Shown: positions 1 to 5,201, counted from the stretch's first letter. The stretch: DNA of 5,414 nucleotides from Ignavibacteriota bacterium (GCA_003135995.1 PNBM01000043.1:1-5414); one strand, 5' to 3'. The notes: generated by a model not told the origin, from the letters alone. Numbers and translations: made by a program.

Positions 1-60
1 GGATGTCACCCTTGGAGGTTGAGATTAATCGTTTAAATGTAAATTTTATAAGGACAAACA

Positions 61-183
61 ATGAGAAAAATAGAATTGGTTGTAGTTTTAATCATCTTAG
101 GAATTCTTGGTTTGCATTATATTTTTATTGCACAACCACAAGAGACTCCAAAAGATCAAATGAAAAATAATCAAAACAAATAA
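61..183 (+). CDS. small single-span membrane peptide (40 aa), hypothetical
   Basis: This 40-codon frame starts with ATG and ends with TAA. It begins MRKIELVVVLIILGILGL, a basic start followed by a hydrophobic stretch (about residues 5-25), and ends in a polar Gln/Asn/Lys-rich tail (about 26-40). That is the profile of a one-pass membrane peptide or an uncleaved signal anchor; no lipobox cysteine is present. AGGA at 51-54 lies 6 nt before the ATG, a plausible ribosome binding site and the reason for choosing this start. The superoxide dismutase gene begins 20 nt after its stop, so the two are probably co-transcribed. I do not recognise a family. A competing frame (3-170) reads as a low-quality peptide without a hydrophobic pattern. 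No function can be assigned; the gene call rests on the RBS and the clean hydrophobic/polar layout. Confidence 0.55.
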   Translation: MRKIELVVVLIILGILGLHYIFIAQPQETPKDQMKNNQNK

Positions 184-203
184 CAAACTTAAAAAACAAA
201 AAA

Positions 204-836
204 ATGAATACAAAAAACAAATTCGAATTTCAACCGTTACCTTATTCTTATGATGCGCTGGAACCATATATTGATAAACTTACATTAGAAATTCATCATG
301 ACAAGCGTCATAAAGCTTATTATGACAATTTCTTAAATGCAATAAAAGGTACCGATATGGAGTCTATGGATATTAAGAATATTTTCAGTAATATAAGTAA
401 ATACCCTATGGCTGTCAGAAACAATAGCGGTGGTTATTTTAATCATACCTTCTATTGGAAAAACATGAAAGCTCCGGGAAGTGAATTACCAACCGGTAAA
501 TTATCGGAAGCTATTGTAAAATCATTTAGCTCTTTTGAAGAATTTAAGAAACAATTTTCTGAAGCGGGTAAAACCAGATTCGGCAGCGGCTGGGCGTGGT
601 TATGTCTTGATGATAAAGGCAGCCTGTTTATTTGTTCTACACCAAATCAGGATAATCCTTTAATGGATATAGCAGATAAAAAGGGAATACCTTTACTTAC
701 AATGGATGTCTGGGAACATGCTTATTATTTAAAATATCAGAACAAAAGACCGGATTATATAGATGCGTTCTGGAACGTTGTAAACTGGGAAAAAGTATCA
801 AAAAGATATGAAACCGGCTTAAATTCTTTTAAGTAA
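204..836 (+). CDS. sodA: superoxide dismutase, Fe/Mn family, Mn-type residues
   Basis: This enzyme converts superoxide to oxygen and hydrogen peroxide; with no signal peptide it should be cytoplasmic. At 210 residues it is full length for the family. The N-terminal helical hairpin domain has LPYSYDALEPYID (12-24). The four metal ligands are visible: His31 in LEIHHDKRH, His81 in NHTFYW, and Asp168 and His172 in DVWEHAYY. GSGWAWL (127-133) is the usual core motif of the C-terminal domain. Gly77 (GGYFNH) and Gln149 (NQDNPLM) match the Mn-type arrangement, in which the second-sphere Gln comes from the C-terminal domain rather than from the helix near the second ligand. Mn use is therefore likely, but cambialistic enzymes exist in Bacteroidetes, so metal choice is inference. 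The start gives a normal N-terminus; no Shine-Dalgarno is seen, only A-rich sequence. The small membrane peptide gene lies 20 nt upstream. Confidence 0.96.
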   Translation: MNTKNKFEFQPLPYSYDALEPYIDKLTLEIHHDKRHKAYYDNFLNAIKGTDMESMDIKNIFSNISKYPMAVRNNSGGYFNHTFYWKNMKAPGSELPTGKLSEAIVKSFSSFEEFKKQFSEAGKTRFGSGWAWLCLDDKGSLFICSTPNQDNPLMDIADKKGIPLLTMDVWEHAYYLKYQNKRPDYIDAFWNVVNWEKVSKRYETGLNSFK

Positions 837-894
837 TTTATTTCATTCTTTTTGAAAATTTAATCGATTCTATCTATAAAATTAAATGTATTAT

Positions 895-902
895 TATATT
901 TG
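895..902 (+). promoter_or_regulatory. possible Bacteroidetes-type -7 promoter element (TATATTTG)
   Basis: TATATTTG fits the Bacteroidetes primary sigma factor -7 consensus TAnnTTTG exactly. It lies 168 nt before the hydrolase ATG, in the gap after the superoxide dismutase. A start about 5-8 nt downstream would place the 5' end at the first strand of the GGGTC/GACCC stem, which supports it. No clear TTG -33 element is seen at the usual distance. Confidence 0.45.
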
Positions 903-1049
903 CACGGGTCAATTTGACTGTTAACTATTAAAGTAAAACAGTTGGAAGACCCGGGTGGAATATTTTCTCTGACGCTTTTAAAACATTTATCTTTAGTGTA
1001 AAAAAACAGGCTGTAAGTCACAGGATGATTTACAGATTTAAGAAACCAC
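903..1049 (+). promoter_or_regulatory. putative structured 5' leader or small RNA with three stem-loops
   Basis: The 234-bp gap between the dismutase and the hydrolase has more pairing potential than its neighbours. CGGGTC (905-910) pairs with GACCCG (948-953) and encloses ACTGTT (917-922) pairing with AACAGT (937-942). ACGCT (972-976) can pair with AGTGT (995-999) with one G-U. CTGTAAGTCA (1011-1020) pairs along its full length with TGATTTACAG (1026-1035), with one G-U and loop CAGGA. All are on the sense strand between the possible promoter and the hydrolase start. I do not recognise a named riboswitch class. It could be a regulatory leader of the hydrolase gene or a separate small RNA; no U-tract terminator follows the last hairpin, which favours a leader. 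Opposite-strand coding of this stretch was considered and rejected. Confidence 0.4.
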
Positions 1050-1070
1050 AATAATTTAAAATATTTAACA

Positions 1071-1919
1071 ATGGAAAAAGAAAAAATAAAATCAGGAATT
1101 GCCCGGGCAGAATATTTAGAAGTTGAACCAAATGTTCGCCTTCATATTACCGATGCAGGAGAAGGCAGACCTATTGTGTTAATACACGGCTGGCCTCTGA
1201 GTGACGAAATGTTTGAATATCAGTACTATGACTTAATGGAAAACAATTTTAGAGTTATTGGCATCACGTTAAGAGGTTTTGGCAAATCAGATAAACCTTA
1301 TGGTGAGTACAATTATGATGTACATGTACAGGATATAAAAATTGTTTTAAAAAAACTGGCTATTAAAGATGCTGTCTTAGGAGGCTTTTCAATGGGAGGG
1401 TCAATTGCCATTCGTTATGCATCGATGGATGATGAAGCACGTATATCCAAACTCGCTTTATTCGGTGCAGCGGCTCCAATCTGGACACAAAGAAAAGATT
1501 TTCCATACAATCTTCCTAAAAGTGCGGTTGATGATTTAATTGAACTGAACTATAAGGACAGACCAAAGCTTTTATCTGATTTCGCAAAAATATTTTCTGC
1601 TACCGAAACTTCTTTAAATAAAGGTATAGGCGGTTGGTTGAATGGGATTTGTTTAAGCGCTTCTTCTTATGCGACGGCTCAATGTTTAATAGCTTTGCGT
1701 GATACAGACCTGAGAAGTGATTTAGCGAAAATAAAAATCCCAACAGTGATTATGCACGGCAAAAAAGATAAAATATGTTCTTTTGACCTTGCCGAACAGA
1801 TGAAAGCAGGTATCCTCAATTCATACATAATTGCTTTTCAGAATAGCGGTCATAGCATGTTTCTGGAGGAAACTAAAAAGTTTAATGCAGAGTTGATAAA
1901 ATTTGCTAAAGAAAATTAA
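1071..1919 (+). CDS. alpha/beta hydrolase, non-heme chloroperoxidase/arylesterase type
   Basis: This is a complete 282-residue alpha/beta-hydrolase-fold enzyme, normal in length for the group and without a signal peptide, so cytoplasmic. HGWP at 39-42 is the oxyanion-hole motif. The nucleophile elbow GFSMGG (105-110) supplies Ser107; the likely acid is Asp233 in HGKKDKI, and the base is His261 in SGHSMF, completing the triad. RGFGKSDKP (68-76) and the cap region (about 136-200) resemble cofactor-free haloperoxidases/arylesterases. Members hydrolyse esters or lactones, and some show perhydrolase activity; the actual substrate cannot be read from the sequence. The start is an ATG in A-rich sequence with no Shine-Dalgarno; residues 1-20 are probably a non-conserved lead-in. 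It follows a structured leader and is probably expressed from its own promoter. Its placement after a superoxide dismutase hints at an oxidative-stress link, but that is only context. Confidence 0.9.
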   Translation: MEKEKIKSGIARAEYLEVEPNVRLHITDAGEGRPIVLIHGWPLSDEMFEYQYYDLMENNFRVIGITLRGFGKSDKPYGEYNYDVHVQDIKIVLKKLAIKDAVLGGFSMGGSIAIRYASMDDEARISKLALFGAAAPIWTQRKDFPYNLPKSAVDDLIELNYKDRPKLLSDFAKIFSATETSLNKGIGGWLNGICLSASSYATAQCLIALRDTDLRSDLAKIKIPTVIMHGKKDKICSFDLAEQMKAGILNSYIIAFQNSGHSMFLEETKKFNAELIKFAKEN

Positions 1920-1946
1920 TTACTTCAAAGAATCCGGAAAATTATT

Positions 1947-1954
1947 TATCTTTA
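1947..1954 (+). promoter_or_regulatory. weak candidate -7 element (TATCTTTA) ahead of the reductase operon
   Basis: TATCTTTA differs from TAnnTTTG only at the last base and sits 46 nt before the ATG at 2000 in an 80-bp AT-rich gap. It is the best promoter-like string in that gap, but in such AT-rich sequence it could be chance. No -33 element is evident. Confidence 0.22.
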
Positions 1955-1999
1955 TAACATTTTAAATTTATTTTTATTAATAACATATAAAAACAAGAA

Positions 2000-2533
2000 A
2001 TGAAAACTGTACTTGTTTTTGTCTCAACATTAGATGGAAAAATAACAAAGTGGGGTGATCCTAATGTTAAATCTTGGTCGTCTAAAGAGGATCAGAATTT
2101 TTTTAATAAATTATGGAATAATAACCGGCTTCTCATTATGGGAAGCAACACTTTTTATCTTGATCCGATTAAACCAAACCCAAATCATCTGCTTGTTATT
2201 ATGACAAGACAACCGTCCACATATAAAAGTTACGAGGTTTTAGGTCAGCTTGAATTCAGAAGTGAATCTCCCGGGCAATTGGTAGAACACTATGATAAAG
2301 AAGGTCATGAACTTATGCTGATTGTAGGTGGAGCACATATTGCCACATCATTTTTAAGGGAACAATTAGTGGATGAATTATGGTTGACAATCGAACCGAA
2401 AATATTTGGAATCGGCTGTAATTTTGTAACTGAAGAAAAACTTGATATCAAATTGGAATTGTTAAGTAGTGAAAGTGTAAATAAACAGGGAACATTATTC
2501 ACCAAATACGCATTGATAAAAGAGCATATTTAA
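2000..2533 (+). CDS. dihydrofolate reductase-like protein (RibD C-terminal domain family)
   Basis: This is a 177-residue single-domain member of the RibD-C/DHFR-like fold, the size of stand-alone members. The N-terminus runs MKTVLVFVSTLDGKI, the family's first strand and turn. GSNTF (48-52) corresponds to the usual G-R/S-x-T-F/Y segment. IVGGAHIATSFL (108-119) is the hallmark NADP(H)-binding glycine turn and following helix, then VDELWLTIEPKIFGIG (124-139). The C-terminal strand pair includes GTLFTKYAL. Family members reduce pteridine- or flavin-precursor-like substrates with NADPH. This stand-alone branch is mostly uncharacterised and should not be read as the biosynthetic folA or ribD gene: the deaminase half of RibD is absent. 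It lies 80 bp after the hydrolase and 12 bp before the DUF2061 gene, so it is probably the first gene of a three-gene operon. The start is an ATG in A-rich sequence without a Shine-Dalgarno. Confidence 0.86.
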   Translation: MKTVLVFVSTLDGKITKWGDPNVKSWSSKEDQNFFNKLWNNNRLLIMGSNTFYLDPIKPNPNHLLVIMTRQPSTYKSYEVLGQLEFRSESPGQLVEHYDKEGHELMLIVGGAHIATSFLREQLVDELWLTIEPKIFGIGCNFVTEEKLDIKLELLSSESVNKQGTLFTKYALIKEHI

Positions 2534-2545
2534 AATGACAAAGCC

Positions 2546-2803
2546 ATGATAGAAAAAATTTATCCGGTTGCAAAACATTCCGAAGAAACATTTCGCAGGT
2601 CAGTAGTAAAAACTATTAGTTATAGATTTATAATTTTAATACTCGATTTTACAGCAATTATAATTTTTACAGGACAAATAAAGATTGCTTTGGGATTTAT
2701 GGTTGTTAGCAATATATACACTACACTTGGTTATTTTATTCACGAGAGAATTTGGGGGAAGATAAAATGGGGGAAGATAATTCAGAAAAAGGATGGCAAA
2801 TAA
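2546..2803 (+). CDS. DUF2061 family small membrane protein
   Basis: This 85-residue protein has two hydrophobic segments (about 27-42 and 45-64). RRSVVKTISYRFIILILDF (17-35) matches the family's opening R-S-x-x-K-x-x-x-x-R signature, and YFIHERIWGKIKWG (63-76) matches the YY-x-HERxW end signature, so I assign DUF2061 with good confidence. It should be an inner-membrane protein. Its biochemical function is not known to me. It begins 12 nt after the reductase stop, and its last 11 nt overlap the start of the Nramp-like transporter, consistent with translational coupling. That tight link makes a partner or accessory role to the transporter plausible, but this is inference. The chosen ATG leaves a short polar N-terminal tail (1-16) before the conserved part; no good Shine-Dalgarno is present. 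Confidence 0.85.
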   Translation: MIEKIYPVAKHSEETFRRSVVKTISYRFIILILDFTAIIIFTGQIKIALGFMVVSNIYTTLGYFIHERIWGKIKWGKIIQKKDGK

Positions 2804-4055
2804 AAATAAATTTTTAAATAAACTCGTAAGCTTCTGGAAAATACTCGGACCCGGGCTTGTAACGGGCGCAAGCGATGATGACCCTTCCGGCATCGCAACT
2901 TATTCACAGGCGGGTGCTGCGTTCGGACTTTCAACTCTCTGGACGGCGCTGATTACATTTCCGCTCATGGCATCCATTCAGGAAATGTGCGCAAGAATCG
3001 GGCTGGTTACTTCACGCGGTTTGGCGGGAACGCTGAAAAATCATTATTCAAAGCCGATTTTATATTTAATGTTACTTTTCAGTTTTCCTGCTATCGTAAT
3101 GAACATCGGTGCTGACATAGCAGGAATGGGTGCAGTAGGAAATCTCTTATTCCCTTCAATTCATACAACTTATTTCTGCATTGGCTTTACCATCATTCTT
3201 TTGGTATTAATAATTTATTTACCATATTTTAAAATTGCCGCTGTTCTGAAATATCTTTGCATCTCGCTGTTGGTTTATTTTGTGGTTCCGTTTTTATATA
3301 AACAAGATTTGTCAGCTATTTTGAAAGCAACTTTTATCCCGACAATAAAATTTGATAAAACCTTTATCAGCATTCTTGTTGCCATACTCGGCACGACTAT
3401 TTCACCATATCTTTTTTTTTGGCAGGCAACAATGGAAGTTGAAGATAAAAAAAATACTTTAATCGTTAACAAAAGAGTTATGACCGAAATGAAAAAGGAT
3501 GTTGATTTTGGAATGCTGTTTTCAAACATAACTATGTTCTTCATCATTCTCACTGCAGGGTCTGTATTATTCAATGGAGGGATTCATCAGATTAACACCG
3601 TTGAACAAGCGGCTCTCGCTTTGAAACCATTGGCAGGAAATTTAGCATATTTACTTTTTGCTGTCGGTGTAATCGGCACAGGGCTTTTAGCGATTCCCGT
3701 TTTGAGCGGCTCACTTTCTTACATCATCACTGAATCTTTTGGCTGGAAAAAAGGATTGAATAAAAAATTTCAAAATGCAAAAGCATTCTATATCATCATT
3801 GCCATTTCACTTATTCTGGGGTTATCGCTTGATTACATAGGTCTTTCGCCCATTAAAGCGCTGATTTATTCAGCCATACTTTACGGATTGACCGCGCCCG
3901 TTTTAATTGCCATTATTCTTCATATTTCCAACAACAAAAAAATAATGGGGAAACATACAAACAGAAAAACTTCTAACATCCTTGGATCTGCAACATTATT
4001 TCTTATGACTGTCACTGCCGTAATTTTAATTTATATGCTTCTGACGGGTAATTAG
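2793..4055 (+). CDS. Nramp-like divalent metal transporter with non-canonical metal-site motif
   Basis: This is a 420-residue polytopic protein, close to the usual bacterial Nramp size. I count about 11 hydrophobic segments, matching the LeuT-like Nramp fold. Segment 1 carries GPGLVTGASDDDPSGIATYS (19-38), and segment 6 carries GTTISPYLFFWQATMEVED (200-218). These are homologous in position to the two unwound helices forming the Nramp metal site. Canonical Nramp proteins have DPGN in helix 1 and a metal-binding Met in helix 6. Here the helix 1 motif is DDDPSG, and helix 6 has ISPYLFFWQ with no Met at the expected place. It therefore belongs to the divergent Nramp-related branch, and the transported ion cannot be called Mn/Fe from sequence; Mg-transporting divergent Nramps are known. 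The start overlaps the DUF2061 stop by 11 nt (ATGGCAAATAA), suggesting coupled translation, and gives the expected short N-terminus. A T9 run lies inside the helix 6 motif (3412-3420). Confidence 0.92.
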   Translation: MANKNKFLNKLVSFWKILGPGLVTGASDDDPSGIATYSQAGAAFGLSTLWTALITFPLMASIQEMCARIGLVTSRGLAGTLKNHYSKPILYLMLLFSFPAIVMNIGADIAGMGAVGNLLFPSIHTTYFCIGFTIILLVLIIYLPYFKIAAVLKYLCISLLVYFVVPFLYKQDLSAILKATFIPTIKFDKTFISILVAILGTTISPYLFFWQATMEVEDKKNTLIVNKRVMTEMKKDVDFGMLFSNITMFFIILTAGSVLFNGGIHQINTVEQAALALKPLAGNLAYLLFAVGVIGTGLLAIPVLSGSLSYIITESFGWKKGLNKKFQNAKAFYIIIAISLILGLSLDYIGLSPIKALIYSAILYGLTAPVLIAIILHISNNKKIMGKHTNRKTSNILGSATLFLMTVTAVILIYMLLTGN

Positions 4056-4070
4056 AATTACTAATTTCCT
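4050..4070 (+). terminator. weak candidate terminator overlapping the transporter stop codon
   Basis: AATTAG (4050-4055) pairs with CTAATT (4061-4066) across a 5-nt loop and is followed by TCCTTTTAT. The stem is only 6 bp, AT-rich, and uses the stop codon itself. It is the only terminator-like structure after the presumed three-gene operon, but it is weak. Confidence 0.25.
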
Positions 4071-4131
4071 TTTATCTGACATTAATATTTCTATTCTGAA
4101 TTAAGCATACCAAATCATTCTCTAATCCCGC

Positions 4132-4180
4132 ATATCTCTCTTATTGTAATTTTCTCCATAAAGGAACTAATATCTCTCTT
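4132..4180. repeat. pair of 11-bp direct repeats (ATATCTCTCTT)
   Basis: ATATCTCTCTT occurs at 4132-4142 and again at 4170-4180, 38 bp apart, with loosely similar sequence following each copy. The word is low in complexity, so it may be a chance product of the CT-rich composition rather than a binding-site pair. Confidence 0.3.
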
Positions 4181-4269
4181 GATTATCAAATTTAGAATTA
4201 TGATTTTCAGTTAACGAATTTAACCGTATATACCAATCTCTAATTCGAAGCGTTCAATATAAAATATTA

Positions 4270-4304
4270 TGCCGATGGCTTTTCCGTTGGAATTTCAATC
4301 GGCA
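4270..4304 (+). other. inverted repeat with nested small hairpin
   Basis: TGCCGAT (4270-4276) is complementary to ATCGGCA (4298-4304), with TTCC/GGAA (4282-4285 and 4289-4292) nested inside. No T-tract follows, so it is not a standard terminator. It coincides with the most protein-like part of the possible gene remnant, so the symmetry may be incidental. Confidence 0.35.
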
Positions 4305-4374
4305 AATTTGAATAGATTTTCGAAATTTTCATCAGTTTATATAAATATTTAGAACATAATATTTATTTTAATAA

Positions 4375-4382
4375 AATCTTTG
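4375..4382 (+). promoter_or_regulatory. weak candidate -7 element (AATCTTTG) before the tandem repeat
   Basis: AATCTTTG differs from TAnnTTTG at the first base and, like the element at 895-902, is followed by CA. A start a few bases downstream would place the 21-bp tandem repeat at the very 5' end of a leader of about 170 nt for the orphan gene at 4562. The match is imperfect and no -33 element is clear. Confidence 0.28.
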
Positions 4383-4397
4383 CAGGTTTTCAGCTAA

Positions 4398-4460
4398 TTA
4401 GCGGAGGTGTTCGGCAAGTTAGCGGAGGTGTTCAGCAAGTTAGCGGAGATGTTCTTGAGA
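4398..4460 (+). repeat. 21-bp tandem repeat, three copies
   Basis: Three head-to-tail 21-bp units start at 4398, 4419 and 4440, each opening TTAGCGGAGRTGTTC. Units 1 and 2 differ at one base; unit 3 keeps 14 of the first 15 bases of unit 2 and diverges in its last six. Sequence just before unit 1 (TTTTCAGCTAA) resembles the tail of a further, degraded copy. Each unit contains GGAGGTG or GGAGATG, close to the anti-Shine-Dalgarno complement. Because 21 is a multiple of three, one frame reads as heptads LAEVFGK and LAEVFSK followed by LAEMFLR, but that frame has a TAA (4395-4397) just before it and no ATG until 4449. The array lies about 100 bp upstream of the orphan gene. Confidence 0.9.
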
Positions 4461-4504
4461 AAAAAACCTCAAAATTTAAGAAATTTAGATGTTTTTTATA
4501 AAAA

Positions 4505-4523
4505 TTAAGTTCTTCGTACTTAA
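4505..4523 (+). promoter_or_regulatory. small hairpin in the orphan gene's leader
   Basis: TTAAGT (4505-4510) pairs with ACTTAA (4518-4523) around a 7-nt loop TCTTCGT, 28 nt before the Shine-Dalgarno of the next gene. The stem is short and AT-rich. It may shape the leader, but no terminator U-tract follows. Confidence 0.35.
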
Positions 4524-4550
4524 AATTTATTAACTTAAACTAAATTTAGA

Positions 4551-4556
4551 AAGGAG
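4551..4556 (+). promoter_or_regulatory. strong Shine-Dalgarno of the orphan gene (AAGGAG)
   Basis: AAGGAG lies 5 nt before the ATG at 4562 and fixes that start. It is the best ribosome binding site in the window; the dismutase, hydrolase, reductase and DUF2061 starts lack one. Confidence 0.8.
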
Positions 4557-4561
4557 TTGTA

Positions 4562-5185
4562 ATGGCAAATCAAAATTACTTCCCCGCAAAAGAGGGGAGC
4601 CTGGTTCTCTGGTTCGATAATTTCACCACCAAATTAGCGTTATACACGGTTCCATTGGGTCTTTTGCCTGCGGATATAACGAATATCACTGCAAAAATTA
4701 CAGAAGCAAAAACCTCAATTGATGACGCAAATAATGCTAAACAAACCTTGAAACATCTTGAATCAGCGAAAAAAGCAAAAAAAGGTGATACAATCGATTA
4801 TTTAAGGGGTAAAATTGCGCGTATGAAAACCGAAGCAGGTTATACCGAAGCTATCGGTCGCGACCTCGGGATAGTATCATCTTCCGATACCATCGACCCG
4901 CACACTTACAAACCCACAATCACTGCAAAAGCATTTCCTAAATATATCGAAGTTGGATTCGTGAAAAAGGGAATAGATGCAGTTGATATTTATAAACGCA
5001 TTAAAGGTGAAGTCGAGTGGAAGTTCCTCGCCCGTAGCACGCACAGTCCGCATCACGATAACACCGACCTCGCCCACGCCGGAACTCCTGAAGTCCGTGA
5101 ATATATGGCAATAGGATTAATCGGCGATGAAGAAGTCGGACTCGAAAGCGACGTTGTCACCGCAATCTACGACGGCGGGAAGTAA
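4562..5185 (+). CDS. orphan protein: helical N-terminal half plus fibronectin-III-like C-terminal half
   Basis: This 207-residue protein has no signal peptide or membrane segment. Residues about 13-103 look alpha-helical: LWFDNFTTKLALY, then long Lys/Ala/Glu/Asp-rich stretches with possible coiled-coil character (about 40-92). Residues about 116-203 look like a beta-sandwich: alternating ITAKAFPKYIEVGFVKKGID, a VDIYKRIKG strand, and a final PEVREYMAIGLIGDEEVG (175-192) followed by LESDVVTAIYDGG. That ending resembles fibronectin type III domains, whose last strands often read Y-x-x-x-A with G-x-x-S. The His-rich turn STHSPHHDNTD (158-168) is unusual. I recall proteins of this general plan as uncharacterised in Bacteroidota/Ignavibacteriota but cannot name a family. 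Its second half is visibly more GC-rich than the flanks. Upstream is the tandem repeat and a strong ribosome binding site; two palindromes follow the stop. Function is unknown; a structural or binding role is only a guess. Confidence 0.82.
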   Translation: MANQNYFPAKEGSLVLWFDNFTTKLALYTVPLGLLPADITNITAKITEAKTSIDDANNAKQTLKHLESAKKAKKGDTIDYLRGKIARMKTEAGYTEAIGRDLGIVSSSDTIDPHTYKPTITAKAFPKYIEVGFVKKGIDAVDIYKRIKGEVEWKFLARSTHSPHHDNTDLAHAGTPEVREYMAIGLIGDEEVGLESDVVTAIYDGGK

Positions 5186-5201
5186 GAAAAATAAATCATC
5201 T

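Larger units (their letters stand above)
4100..4315 (+). pseudogene. possible decayed coding remnant
   Basis: One frame from 4100 to the TAG at 4313-4315 is interrupted only by TAG (4193-4195) and TAA (4241-4243). Its end reads IKYYADGFSVGISIGKFE before the final stop, which looks more like a real beta-strand protein tail than random AT-rich translation. No start, no family match from memory, and CT-rich composition also lowers stop frequency here. Treat as a suggestion. Confidence 0.18.
4056..4397. other. gene-free stretch, AT-rich with CT-rich patches
   Basis: No convincing intact gene is seen on either strand between the transporter and the tandem repeat. The + strand from about 4115 to 4185 is rich in TCTC patches, which keeps two frames open by composition alone. 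It holds an 11-bp direct repeat, a hairpin around 4270-4304, and a possible gene remnant; each is listed separately. Confidence 0.7.

Noticed and set aside
1..36. Possible 3' end of a preceding gene (DVTLGG then TGA at 20-22, or GCHPWRLRLIV then TAA at 34-36)
   Set aside because: Too short to choose a frame or recognise a family; the upstream sequence is needed.
40..47. TAAATTTT with TTG at 19-21 as a promoter for the membrane peptide/dismutase pair
   Set aside because: The -7 match is imperfect and the implied leader is only a few bases; too weak in AT-rich DNA.
3..170. 55-codon + frame beginning MSPLEVEINR
   Set aside because: It overlaps the membrane peptide gene in another frame, lacks a ribosome binding site within the window, and its translation has no coherent pattern.
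860..1051. 63-codon frame on the - strand between the dismutase and the hydrolase
   Set aside because: It needs a TTG start, has no ribosome binding site, no recognisable domain, and overlaps sense-strand stem-loops that explain the region better.
2305..2505. Antisense frame within the reductase-like gene (similar antisense frames at 2636-2893, 3275-3574 and 4877-5077)
   Set aside because: Each lies opposite a gene with clear family motifs and shows low-complexity translation; these are shadows of the real genes.
4398..4460. CRISPR array or iteron origin
   Set aside because: The units are directly adjacent without spacers, so not CRISPR; there is no replication initiator gene nearby to support iterons.
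4391..4460. Integron attC site built on the repeated GTTAGCG words
   Set aside because: The words do not fit the core GTTRRRY and there is no opposed partner site or integrase.
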